Source: Syntrophobacter sp963666995
GTDB lineage: Bacteria; Desulfobacterota; Syntrophobacteria; Syntrophobacterales; Syntrophobacteraceae
Direction: 5' to 3'
NCBI GenBank assembly: GCA_963666995.1
Contig: OY762941.1
Coordinates: 4,712,001 to 4,776,000, forward strand
Length of the DNA: 64,000 bases
Of the stretch, positions 37,368 to 45,922 are shown piece by piece. Position numbers and translations under genes: made by a program. Every line of letters begins with the position of its first letter. Positions within the stretch are counted from its first letter, which is position 1. Under the pieces are notes generated by a model. It searched no databases and was not told where the DNA came from. It was given only the letters and a program-made list of their open reading frames with translations.

Positions 37368-38507
37368 ATGAGAACATTTGTTTTAAGTTTTATTGCGATC
37401 TATACATGCATGCATGCGCTCTTCTACATGAGAGTGCGAATCCTTCTCCCTTCCCACTGGCCATTCCACGCCGCATTGATCACATTTCTTGTCCTTATGA
37501 TTTTTGCGCCGATTGGAACTCGATTGCTCGAGCAAAGCAGTTTTGAAATCGGCGCCCGGTTCATGGCCTACAGCGGCTATTTGTGGATGGGGTTCCTCTT
37601 CCTGTCGTTTTTGATCCTGCTTCTGACGGGACTGCTCGACCTTGCCTGCAGGGTGATCAATGCGCCGGCACATGCCGGAATCCCGTCACTGTCCGGCAGG
37701 GCGCCCACTGCGGTATTCCTGGTTTTCGCCCTACTGGTCAGCGTCTATGGGTACTTTGATGCAGAGAATATCAGGGTCGAGCGAGTGGTCATAAAAACGG
37801 CAAAACTTCCGGAAAACACGGACCGGCTCAAGATAGCTCAAATCTCGGATGTCCACATAGGGCTGATAGTCCGAAGCGACCGATTGAGACGGATTGTGAA
37901 TGCGGTGAGGAAGGAAAATCCGGATATCCTCGTGAGTACGGGGGATTTGCTGGACGGGAATCCCGGACACCAGGACGGGACCTCGCAACTGCTTCGATCC
38001 ATTCGGCCGCGCCTCGGCAAATTTGCCGTAACGGGCAATCATGAATTCTACGCGGGGATCGAAGAGTCAATCGCGTCTACGGAGAGATTCGGGTTCGTCC
38101 CGTTGAGAGGACAATCGACCATCGCCGGGTCCATCCTCAATATTGTCGGAGTGGACGACCCGGCGATGGGATACTTACCCGACGAGTCGAAGCTCCTGGC
38201 ATCTGCCCGGAACGGCCTCTTTACGGTGTTGCTCAAGCACCGTCCGGAGCCTTCGGATGCAAGCCTTGGGCTTTTCGATCTTCAATTGTCGGGGCATACA
38301 CACAGGGGTCAGATATTTCCATTCAATTATATTACGCGCATGGTTTACGCAAGGCAGGACGGTTTTTACCAGCTGGACAAGGGTTCGATGCTGTACACCA
38401 GCAGAGGAACGGGTACCTGGGGACCTCCGATGCGGGTTCTTTCCCCGCCCGAAGTCACAATTATCGAACTGGTGCGGGAAGACGGGAAGGATTCCGAAGT
38501 CAAATGA
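37368..38507 (+). CDS. Membrane metallophosphoesterase (YkuE/YaeI-like)
   Basis: The 379-residue product has an N-terminal membrane domain of four or five helices (residues ~1-135, e.g. ALITFLVLMIFAPIG and GFLFLSFLILLLTGLLDL), then a calcineurin-like phosphoesterase domain: ISDVHIG, STGDLLDG, VTGNHEFYAG, LLKHRP and SGHTHRGQ supply the two-metal ligands. Relatives include YkuE and YaeI/LpxH-like enzymes active on lipid-linked phosphate esters; here the catalytic domain seems to face outward. It follows the ATPase gene by 46 bases but no shared role is evident. The gap after it, to 38686, has no gene. Confidence 0.87.
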   Translation: MRTFVLSFIAIYTCMHALFYMRVRILLPSHWPFHAALITFLVLMIFAPIGTRLLEQSSFEIGARFMAYSGYLWMGFLFLSFLILLLTGLLDLACRVINAPAHAGIPSLSGRAPTAVFLVFALLVSVYGYFDAENIRVERVVIKTAKLPENTDRLKIAQISDVHIGLIVRSDRLRRIVNAVRKENPDILVSTGDLLDGNPGHQDGTSQLLRSIRPRLGKFAVTGNHEFYAGIEESIASTERFGFVPLRGQSTIAGSILNIVGVDDPAMGYLPDESKLLASARNGLFTVLLKHRPEPSDASLGLFDLQLSGHTHRGQIFPFNYITRMVYARQDGFYQLDKGSMLYTSRGTGTWGPPMRVLSPPEVTIIELVREDGKDSEVK

Positions 38508-38686
38508 CGCCGGTGGGCGCAAAAACTCACTGAAAGCAGGGCTGACCTGGAGGGGATAAGCCTCGCCTCTACCGCCTGGATGTGCGGGGGGCTTTATGCC
38601 TGTTTACTCATTTTGTAATGCTTTTTAACGCCAATCAACGGTGATGGCCGGCCCCGAAGGAATGCACTTCCGGATTCAAACGTGGG

Positions 38687-39184
38687 CTATGAATTCCTGT
38701 TTCGCTTTCGAAGGCGGTCCAGTTCCCGCCTTTCCTCCTTCTTCTTGAGGCTTTCTCTCTTGTCGTAGAGCTTTTTCCCTTGGGCAAGGGCAAGTTCGAC
38801 CTTGGCTTTTCCTTTAGTGAAATAGATCTTCAGCGGGATCAATGACAGGCCTCTTTCCTGGGTTTTTCCGGTGAGGCGTTTGATTTCAAAGTTGTGCAGA
38901 AGAAGCTTCCTGGTCCGCTCGGGATCATGATTGTCAAAAGTGGCATGAGTATATGGACTGATATGCAGTCCGTACAAAAAGACCTCGCCCTTTTTGACTC
39001 TGGCGTAGCTATCCTTCAGGTTTGCTCTGCCCTCCCTCAGGGATTTCACTTCAGTTCCCAGCAAAACGATCCCTGCCTCCACCTTCTCAAGAATTTCATA
39101 GTCGTGATAGGCCTTTTTGTTTTGGCATACCAGACGGCTTCCTTCGTCTTTTCGCTGTTTGTTTTTCTGCGTCTCAAGGCCCAC
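38687..39184 (-). CDS. smpB: SsrA-binding protein SmpB
   Basis: The 165-residue product starts at a GTG with GGAG about 9 bases upstream. It has the SmpB core: QNKKAYHDYEILEKVEAGIVL, GTEVKSLREGRANLKDSYARV, HISPYTHATFDNHDPERTRK, KIYFTKGKAKVELALAQGKKLYDKRE and a basic C-terminal tail (RELDRLRKRNRN). It brings tmRNA to stalled ribosomes. It lies 15 bases after ptsI, so it is probably transcribed with the PTS genes. The 180 bases downstream were inspected for tmRNA and show none. Confidence 0.95.
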   Translation of the reverse strand: MGLETQKNKQRKDEGSRLVCQNKKAYHDYEILEKVEAGIVLLGTEVKSLREGRANLKDSYARVKKGEVFLYGLHISPYTHATFDNHDPERTRKLLLHNFEIKRLTGKTQERGLSLIPLKIYFTKGKAKVELALAQGKKLYDKRESLKKKEERRELDRLRKRNRNS

Positions 39185-39199
39185 GATAGTGGACTCCTC

Positions 39200-41035
39200 T
39201 CAGTCTATTCGCGCTCGGCGATTGCCCCACCTGCGGTGGGAGGAACCTTCGGGTGGAGTGAGATTGCTCGGGTTGAAGACCCTGAACTCTTCAGGGAAGT
39301 ATTTTATAACCATCTTCTCGAGCAGGCGGTTGATATCCTGTGCCGTTCCAAGACGAAGCGCCCTGTTTACGAAACGGGTACATTCCTTCATCAGGGAGCG
39401 ACAGATGAGGTTTTTGACTCTTGGGACAGACTGAGGGTTCATGCTCAAAACATCAAGATTGAGGCCGAGCAGTATCGGGACGTAAAGGGGTTCGCCTGCC
39501 ATTTCACCGCAGATTGCAACCTGGACGTTGGCTTTATGCCCGACGTCCGCCGTCCGCTTGATGAATCTCAGGACCGCGGGATGAAGCGGTTCATACAGAT
39601 AGGCAACATTTTCATTGGCTCTGTCGATCCCGAGACTGTACTGGATGAGGTCGTTTGTGCCGATACTGAAAAAATCGACTTCCTTTGCAAGCAGGTCGGC
39701 AATAGCGACTGCGGATGGAACTTCAATCATGGCTCCGAGGGGCATGTGTTCATCGAAGGGGAGTCTCTCACGCTGGAGTTCCTGCTGGGCCTCTTTGAGG
39801 ACCTGTTTTGCTTCGAGAAGCTCTCCCACCCCGGAAACCATGGGGAACATCAGTCGCGTGTTTCGCCCCGCTGCGCTTGCGCGCAGTATGGCCCTGAGCT
39901 GCGTTTTAAAGATCTCGCGGTAGTGAAGACACAGGCGGATCGATCGCAAGCCTAAAGCAGGGTTCGGTTCATCGAGCTTCGGATACCAGGCGGCGAGCTT
40001 TTCAGATCCCAGGTCAAGGGTCCTCATCGTGACCCACTGCGGGGCCATCACTTCGGCAAGATCGCGATACTCCTTGTAAAGAGTTTCCTCGTCGGGGAGA
40101 TCGGTGCGATTCATGAAGAAGAACTCGGTCCGGTAGAGCCCGATTCCTTCAGCTCCGTTGTCTTTTGCAGCCACAACCTCTTCGAGAAGTTCGATATTGG
40201 CTTCTACCTTTACCAGGTGCCCGTCAAGAGTCCTTGCAGGAAGATGAGCTGTGCGGTTGATCTCCTTTAGATAGTGTTCGAGTTCCTGCTGCCGGTCAGA
40301 ATAGTAACTGATTTCCTCATCGGTCGGATTGATGATTATTTTGCCGGAAGCGCCGTCCACTATGACGATGTCCCCCATGGGAACATATTTCGTCGCCTGT
40401 TCCGCAGCCACGACGGCAGGAATGTTCAGCGACCTTGCGATGATCGAAGTGTGTGATGTACGGCCCCCCATGTCGGTTACCAGCCCGAGAGTCCTCTCGA
40501 TTTGAAGCTGGGCCGTGTCGGCGGGGGAGAGATCGTGGGCCACGATGATGACCCGGTCGCTGATCTCGTTCCAGAATTCGCGCTCCTCACCCGCAAGGAT
40601 TCTCAGGACCCGCTCGCCGGCGGCTTCGATGTCGGCGATACGGCCGCGAATGTATTCATCATCCAGGGAACTGAAAAGCTCCCTGGCCTTGCCCACGGCC
40701 CGCATGAGGGCCCACTGGGCATTCAGCTTCTCTTCTCCGATCAAACGAAGGGTTTCGGCGTAGATAAGCCTGTCGCGCAGGATCATCTGATGAACTTCAA
40801 GAACGTGGGCCTGCTCTTTGAACTCCGGATTTACGGTCAGCCGTATGGACTCCAGATCCTTCTCGGCTTTTGATATGGCCTTCTCAAAGCGGATGCATTC
40901 CTCCGCGACGGCATCCTCCCCTTCAAGGACATACCTGGGGACGGAAATCCGCCCTCGATCGAGAAGGAAAGCCTTACCGATCGCTATTCCCGGAGAAACT
41001 CCGATTCCCTGAATGACTCTAGAGGGTTGGCTCAT
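39200..41035 (-). CDS. ptsI: Phosphoenolpyruvate-protein phosphotransferase (enzyme I)
   Basis: The ~611-residue product carries the EI N-terminal region (VIQGIGVSPGIAIGKAFLL), the phosphohistidine site GGRTSHTSIIARSLNIPAVV, and a PEP-binding barrel with EGIGLYRTEFFFM, MRTLDLGSEK, MIEVPSA, SIGTNDLIQYSLGIDR and the catalytic CGEMAG. It passes phosphate from PEP to HPr. The C-terminus continues about 30 residues beyond the usual end. I chose the ATG at 41035; a TTG four codons upstream is possible. It lies between ptsH and smpB in one transcription unit; no enzyme II gene lies in the window. Confidence 0.94.
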   Translation of the reverse strand: MSQPSRVIQGIGVSPGIAIGKAFLLDRGRISVPRYVLEGEDAVAEECIRFEKAISKAEKDLESIRLTVNPEFKEQAHVLEVHQMILRDRLIYAETLRLIGEEKLNAQWALMRAVGKARELFSSLDDEYIRGRIADIEAAGERVLRILAGEEREFWNEISDRVIIVAHDLSPADTAQLQIERTLGLVTDMGGRTSHTSIIARSLNIPAVVAAEQATKYVPMGDIVIVDGASGKIIINPTDEEISYYSDRQQELEHYLKEINRTAHLPARTLDGHLVKVEANIELLEEVVAAKDNGAEGIGLYRTEFFFMNRTDLPDEETLYKEYRDLAEVMAPQWVTMRTLDLGSEKLAAWYPKLDEPNPALGLRSIRLCLHYREIFKTQLRAILRASAAGRNTRLMFPMVSGVGELLEAKQVLKEAQQELQRERLPFDEHMPLGAMIEVPSAVAIADLLAKEVDFFSIGTNDLIQYSLGIDRANENVAYLYEPLHPAVLRFIKRTADVGHKANVQVAICGEMAGEPLYVPILLGLNLDVLSMNPQSVPRVKNLICRSLMKECTRFVNRALRLGTAQDINRLLEKMVIKYFPEEFRVFNPSNLTPPEGSSHRRWGNRRARID

Positions 41036-41168
41036 CTCAATACCCAAAATATGTTCACGTAGATCTTTCTACAATATGTTTCAAAACGGGCAGTGCAAGG
41101 GAGCCTGCTGATCTCTGCCGGACGGAGCAGGTGGCGGGTCTGAGTAAGGGCAACTCAAAAGGGGAGGA

Positions 41169-41432
41169 TCAAAGCTCTCCGAACTTTGTTTGAAAAAGAA
41201 CAGCCAGGGCGTTCATAGCTTCCGTGGCATCAGGACCACAGGCTCGAACGATTACCTTGCTCCCTTGCGGGCACACCAGGGTCATGAGATCGAGAATGCT
41301 CTTTCCATTGACTCTGATGTCGCATTTGGAAATCCAAATCTCTGATTCAAACTGACTGGTCACCTTCACGATCTGAGCTGCAACTCGCGCGTGTATCCCC
41401 AAGCGATTGGCAACAACAAACTCTTGTTCCAA
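41169..41432 (-). CDS. ptsH: Phosphocarrier protein HPr
   Basis: The 87-residue protein starts at a TTG preceded by GGAGAG at 8 bases. The active His14 is in NRLGIHARVAAQ. The region corresponding to the regulatory Ser46 is NGKSILDLMTLVC, so control by an HPr kinase/phosphorylase is possible. The end ATEAMNALAVLFQTKFGEL is typical. The open frame extends far upstream but that part lacks HPr homology and a start site. It precedes ptsI by about 130 bases. Confidence 0.92.
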   Translation of the reverse strand: MEQEFVVANRLGIHARVAAQIVKVTSQFESEIWISKCDIRVNGKSILDLMTLVCPQGSKVIVRACGPDATEAMNALAVLFQTKFGEL

Positions 41433-42041
41433 AACGATGTTCTCTCCGGCATCGCAGTTCAAAGCTATAACTTCCTCCAAAAAAAAGTCCCGCCGTCTAT
41501 TAGCACACGGGATTTGTGAAGTCAACTCCGACTCTGCCCCTTTCCGGCGCTTCAATTTTCCGGTAAGTGCAGCGCTTTTTGAGACCCGGCGAGGGTTGGA
41601 CTTGGAGCTTTTGGGACGGTGCGATTCAACATTTCGAGGGTGGCCCGGACAACTTCTTTGTCCGGGCGCGAAGCGCGAGGGGAGACTCGGAGGGTGGGCG
41701 CTGGAATCACGGTAGCGGTAACGGCCGCCCCTCTTGTCCTTACGGACCCGGATACAAGTATCCGGGCCATCCGTGAAATGAATGAGCAGTGTGCCGTGCA
41801 GGGAGGGCACAGATTCACCGTGCCCACCGTTTGTCAGCCATGCCGTGAGTAAATCCGGTGGGCAACGCCTCGCTTTCGCCCACCCTACGAGCCACGAGCC
41901 GCCTGCAAATATCAGTGTTGCGCAACAATTTGTCCGTATAATCCTGCGACGACAATTTCAGGAAGGAATCACAGGGGGCTGTTGCCCAAACAGAATCCAT
42001 GTGGAATCTGCAAATTCCCCTCTGGGCACTATCTGCGGGAA
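41433..42041. repeat. Intergenic region dense in inverted repeats
   Basis: This 609-base gap holds no convincing gene. Perfect hairpins are at 41643-41667 (GCCCGGACAA/TTGTCCGGGC, loop CTTCT) and 41747-41766 (CCCGGATAC/GTATCCGGG, loop AA). They are nested inside a wider pair, AGGGTGGGCG (41691-41700) and CGCCCACCCT (41877-41886); the first hairpin lies just outside its left arm. At about 41973-41996, CAGGGGGCTGTTGCCCAAACAGAAT matches the terminal repeat of the element at 56763-56981 read inward from its right end. The region looks like an accumulation of small repeat elements between two operons. Confidence 0.55.
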
Positions 42042-42905
42042 TCATTCCCGGATGCACGAAGTCCTCAGAAATTCAGAGGTTCGATCGGCGAGGTCCTTAC
42101 TGAACAGCATTGCGACATGGCTCATCCCTTCTGTTTCAAAGAAAACCCATCCGGGCGCACTAGTCCGAAGGGCCTCATTGGGAAGCACCATGTTATCGAG
42201 AGGCGAATAAAATGCCAGCCGAGGGATGTCGGTGCTTTCGACCGTCTGCGACTCGATGCCCTGGACGAGCGGTCCCCGGAATGCCAGACTCTGAGCCAAT
42301 CGTCCGACACCGAGGACGGCCAGCTTTGACCCCTGGTATGGAGTCCCCAGTGTAACAAGGGCCGATATCTTGAAATCCTTTGGCGCACGGTTGAGGTAGG
42401 CACGGCCGAGGAGTCCGCCAAGGCTGTGACAGATGAGGATGACCGATTTCGTGCCGCGTTGATTCAGCAATTCTTTGACGAAAGCGTCCAGTCGTTCGAG
42501 CAGACCATCGAAGGAGGACCCCAGGCTTCCGTATTGAAAGGCATGCAGATCGGTGAATCCGGCGCGTTTCATCCATAACCGGAAGAAGACCCATGCACTG
42601 GCGTTGTGATAGAGGCCGTGGATGAAAATGACGGGCGGAGCCGGGGTGGGTGCTGTGAGGTCTGTTTTCCAGAGTCTGCGGAAATAGCCCAGTGGATACA
42701 GCAAAACGGTCATTGGAAAACTCACCAGACCGGAGAGGATTCCCCGCATCATGAAGCGCTTGACCCGGCCGTTGGATAGTCTGACCAGATACTCGTAATG
42801 AGGGCCGTTTGCGGTTTCGTACCAGAAGAAACCGTAACTGATCAGGCAGAAAAGAAGAACGAATGCCAGGAAAATGCAGGCAATTGCAAGTATGACAGAT
42901 CCCAT
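42042..42905 (-). CDS. Membrane-anchored alpha/beta hydrolase (lipase/esterase-like)
   Basis: The 287-residue product has a hydrophobic N-terminus (VILAIACIFLAFVLLFCLISY) and an alpha/beta-hydrolase core: oxyanion segment VIFIHGLYHNASAW, nucleophile elbow ILICHSLGGLLGR (Ser in HSLGG), LVTLGTPYQGSK as in triacylglycerol lipases, an Asp in the PLDNMV strand and a His in GMSHVAML. It may cleave lipids or esters at the membrane. Its ATG lies one base after the stop of the upstream HAD phosphatase gene (TAAGATG), so the two are likely co-translated. A TTG overlapping that stop is an alternative start. Confidence 0.83.
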   Translation of the reverse strand: MGSVILAIACIFLAFVLLFCLISYGFFWYETANGPHYEYLVRLSNGRVKRFMMRGILSGLVSFPMTVLLYPLGYFRRLWKTDLTAPTPAPPVIFIHGLYHNASAWVFFRLWMKRAGFTDLHAFQYGSLGSSFDGLLERLDAFVKELLNQRGTKSVILICHSLGGLLGRAYLNRAPKDFKISALVTLGTPYQGSKLAVLGVGRLAQSLAFRGPLVQGIESQTVESTDIPRLAFYSPLDNMVLPNEALRTSAPGWVFFETEGMSHVAMLFSKDLADRTSEFLRTSCIRE

Positions 42906-42906
42906 C

Positions 42907-43596
42907 TTAACCAATCACTCCCTCGAAATAAGGCAGGATATCCGTGATATGCTCAACCGTGAGGTCCGGCAGCAGGCGTTCGCCCCTAAGCAACTCGACG
43001 AGGGCCGGTGTTTCCTTTTCCGGACGGCAGAGCACCCAGACTGCTTTGAAACCCAGGATGCGAGCCGGTTCAATATCCAGCTCATAGGTATCACCAACCA
43101 TCCAGCACCGCTCCGGCGGAATCCCCGCCCGACGGGCAGCTTTCATGTAGAGGTCCGGAGATGGCTTCTTGCACGATTCCCGGTAGCTGAGTATCTCGTA
43201 ATCCAGCAGGTCCAGTACGGCATGACATGCTTTCCGGAAACCGAGATAGGACGGATGCCACGTATTGGACAGCACTCCCAGGCGAAATCCCAGTGCTTTC
43301 AGACGGCTCAGAACCGGAACGGCTCCGGGGATCTCGGTGACGGTTCGAATTTGTTCATCCCAGACGGCGGCCACAGTATCAATGACCTCACGAGGGTCAC
43401 GCCGGTGAAGAAGGGGGGTAATCGCTCCGGCAAGTTGATCCGGAGACTCCCCGGGAAAAGTCATGATCAGGCGGCCGACACACTTTGTTTCCTTTTCGGA
43501 CAAATTGAGATGCGAGGCCAGAAGTCTTCTGGGTGATAACGGATTCCCCCGGACAAGTGTGTTGCCGATGTCAAAAAAAACGACCTGGCTGTTCAT
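42907..43596 (-). CDS. HAD-family hydrolase
   Basis: The 229-residue product has the haloacid-dehalogenase motifs: FFDIGNTLV (first Asp; the usual second Asp of DxD is replaced by Gly), VLSNTWHPSY (Thr/Asn of motif II), KKPSPDLYMKA (motif III Lys) and MVGDTYELDIEPA (motif IV). The change of the second Asp to Gly removes the usual acid/base of phosphatases, which may mean dehalogenase-like or altered chemistry. A cap domain of helices lies at residues ~20-90. It precedes the alpha/beta hydrolase gene with one base between stop and start. Confidence 0.82.
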   Translation of the reverse strand: MNSQVVFFDIGNTLVRGNPLSPRRLLASHLNLSEKETKCVGRLIMTFPGESPDQLAGAITPLLHRRDPREVIDTVAAVWDEQIRTVTEIPGAVPVLSRLKALGFRLGVLSNTWHPSYLGFRKACHAVLDLLDYEILSYRESCKKPSPDLYMKAARRAGIPPERCWMVGDTYELDIEPARILGFKAVWVLCRPEKETPALVELLRGERLLPDLTVEHITDILPYFEGVIG

Positions 43597-43692
43597 CCTC
43601 GTATTTGCAACCCCTTGGCCTGCGGTGCGGAATCAGCGCCCGTTCAAATCGGGGCTGTCGGGAAATACGTCAATCAACACGGCGCCTTCCCT

Positions 43693-45663
43693 CTACCCGA
43701 AAACGCTCTTCCGCGCGTTCTGAAGCTTCCCGGCAAGTCCTTTGGTGACGGATGGGAACAGTTCCAGTTGAGTGTGAGGAAGAAAAAGCGCGGCTATAAA
43801 CTCGTTCATAAACTCGGGATGCACGGAAAGCTCGACATAAGTCATGCGGCTCGCGATCGATTCAGCCTTGCGGAAAGCCGCGGCGGAGAGCATTGCAAGC
43901 CGCGCGCCCGCAAGTGAGCTGTTTCCGATGAACCGTATGCGTTCCTTGGGGATGTCCGGCAGCAACCCAATGAAAATGGCTCTTTCTATATCCAGGTGCG
44001 CACCGAAGCCGCCGGCGACATAGATGTTCTCCAAATCGCCAAAGGACATTCCTATGGTATCCAGAAGGATTTTGACGGCTGCCAGCACCGCTCCCTTGCT
44101 CTTGATCAGGTTGCCGATGTCATCCTCGGAGATGAACATGGGTTCACCCGTATCGGTCTCAAAGGAGTCCGCCAGTATGAATTCCGGAGTGTCATCCATG
44201 ATGCGGACGCGTGGGTGGTCCAGATGGATAAATTTGCCCCGCTGGTCTATGATCCCTTCAGACAGCAGTTCGGCGACGGCATCTATGAGACCGGAACCGC
44301 AAATACCTCGCGGTTTCCCGCCGCCGATCGTCTGCAACTCCACATTGTCGCCTTCCAGCCTGACCTTCTCGATCGCCCCTCTGGTGGCTCTGATGCCGCA
44401 CCGGATGCCGCCGCCCTCAAAGGCGGGTCCCGCTGAGGAAGAACAACAAATCAACCATTCACTGTTCCCGATTACAATCTCACCATTGGTGCCGACGTCA
44501 ATGAGAGCGCTCAACCGCGGCTGATCGCTCATCCCGCTGGCAAGCACTCCGGCCGTAATGTCCCCTCCCACGTAACTGCTCACGCACGGCATGCAGTGCA
44601 ACAGCGCCAGATGATGAGACCGCAGTCCGATTTCCATCGTCTGAAACTGGGGAAAACGATTTGCGGTCGGGATGTACGGTTCGACACGTATGTTACAGGG
44701 TTCCAGGTTCAGGAGCAGATGCGTCATTGTCGGATTCCCTGCCGCTACAAGGCAGGTGATGTCGTCGGGTGTGATCCCGGCGCCGGCTGTAAGCGAATCG
44801 ATAAGAGAATTGATGGTGGACACCACGGCCTCGTTCAACTGCGCAAGCCCGCCATGGCCGCAGGCGAAGATCATGCGCGATATAACGTCCTCCCCGTATT
44901 TGCCCTGCCGGTTATGGGACGCCTCGACGGCCACCGCTTTTCCCGAGGCCAAATCGATCAATTGTGCAACGATGGTTGTCGTACCGACGTCCACCGCTAT
45001 TCCGTAGTTTCGACCGCTGGTGTCGCCGGGTTCCATCACCCGGATCTGGCCAAAGTTCAATTTCCTGAGGTGAACCGTTGCGGTGACTCTCCACTTGCAC
45101 TGCCGAAGGAGCGTGGCAAGACCCCACAAGCAGGAAAAATGCGCTTCCAGATAGACATCGGGCATCTGTTTCCTGAGTTCCCGATACACCCTGTCGAGGT
45201 CGGAAAGGCTGTCGGTCAGGGTCGGTTCGGGAAGTTCCAGGCATATCTTCCGGCACAACGGGCGCGAATTCGACACTCCGGGAATATCCGGACCTTCCTC
45301 CAGAGGGGTCGGGACCCCGTAATGAATGATTTCGTCGATGTGATCGTCCACGAGGATCTGAGTGTCTTCGGACCGGGATCCGGGTGGAATGAAGAGTTCA
45401 ACGTCGGACTGTGTGGTAGATGCCTGGCAGGCAAGCACAAACCCGGCCTGCAATTCGTCTTTATTGAGCAATGCTATGGGCTTGGCGGAGGACGTTACTT
45501 TGCCTTTTGTGATCCTGACACGGCACTTGCCGCATATGCCTTGCCCTCCGCACGAGGTATTGATGTCGATGCCCGCATATGAAGCGATGTCTATCAGCCT
45601 CTCGCCGGCGTGAGCCTCTGTCGACGTCCCCTCCGGCTGAAAAGTGACCTTCACCGAACCCAT
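43693..45663 (-). CDS. Corrinoid-protein reductive activator (RACo/DUF4445 family)
   Basis: The 656-residue product starts at an ATG with AGGAGAG upstream. It has an N-terminal [2Fe-2S] ferredoxin domain (CGGQGICGKCRVRI with a fourth Cys in ACQA), a linker, and a C-terminal ASKHA-type ATPase half: YGIAVDVGTTTIVAQLIDL, ASHNRQGKYGEDVISRM, IDVGTNGEI, GPAFEGGGIRCG and YVAGGFGAHLD. Such proteins use ATP to reduce inactive Co(II) corrinoid to Co(I), as for the CFeSP of the Wood-Ljungdahl path or methyltransferases. No corrinoid protein or methyltransferase gene lies in the window, so the partner is elsewhere. Its promoter should lie in the 259-base divergent gap upstream. Confidence 0.87.
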   Translation of the reverse strand: MGSVKVTFQPEGTSTEAHAGERLIDIASYAGIDINTSCGGQGICGKCRVRITKGKVTSSAKPIALLNKDELQAGFVLACQASTTQSDVELFIPPGSRSEDTQILVDDHIDEIIHYGVPTPLEEGPDIPGVSNSRPLCRKICLELPEPTLTDSLSDLDRVYRELRKQMPDVYLEAHFSCLWGLATLLRQCKWRVTATVHLRKLNFGQIRVMEPGDTSGRNYGIAVDVGTTTIVAQLIDLASGKAVAVEASHNRQGKYGEDVISRMIFACGHGGLAQLNEAVVSTINSLIDSLTAGAGITPDDITCLVAAGNPTMTHLLLNLEPCNIRVEPYIPTANRFPQFQTMEIGLRSHHLALLHCMPCVSSYVGGDITAGVLASGMSDQPRLSALIDVGTNGEIVIGNSEWLICCSSSAGPAFEGGGIRCGIRATRGAIEKVRLEGDNVELQTIGGGKPRGICGSGLIDAVAELLSEGIIDQRGKFIHLDHPRVRIMDDTPEFILADSFETDTGEPMFISEDDIGNLIKSKGAVLAAVKILLDTIGMSFGDLENIYVAGGFGAHLDIERAIFIGLLPDIPKERIRFIGNSSLAGARLAMLSAAAFRKAESIASRMTYVELSVHPEFMNEFIAALFLPHTQLELFPSVTKGLAGKLQNARKSVFG

Positions 45664-45922
45664 CCGGTCTCTCCTGTTGAACACTTTCAAAGAAAACTTA
45701 AATAAGATTCAGAGACACAATGAAAACGTGTACACTATTTTGAACATATTAGCCATATTTTCTGGCGGTTAAGCGCGGGACGGGGCGAAATCCGTGTGCA
45801 ATCGGCCGGTTGGTGCTTGCACTGAATCCCAGGGCACGGTATCGGAGTGGACTGTTTTACGGTGTTCCGGATGCAGCCGGAACTCCTCGATAGCGACTTG
45901 CAACGGCAACTGGAGATCTTCC

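Noticed and set aside
38508..38686. A tmRNA gene next to smpB.
   Set aside because: No tRNA-Ala-like ends or tag-peptide frame are visible in the 180 bases after smpB.
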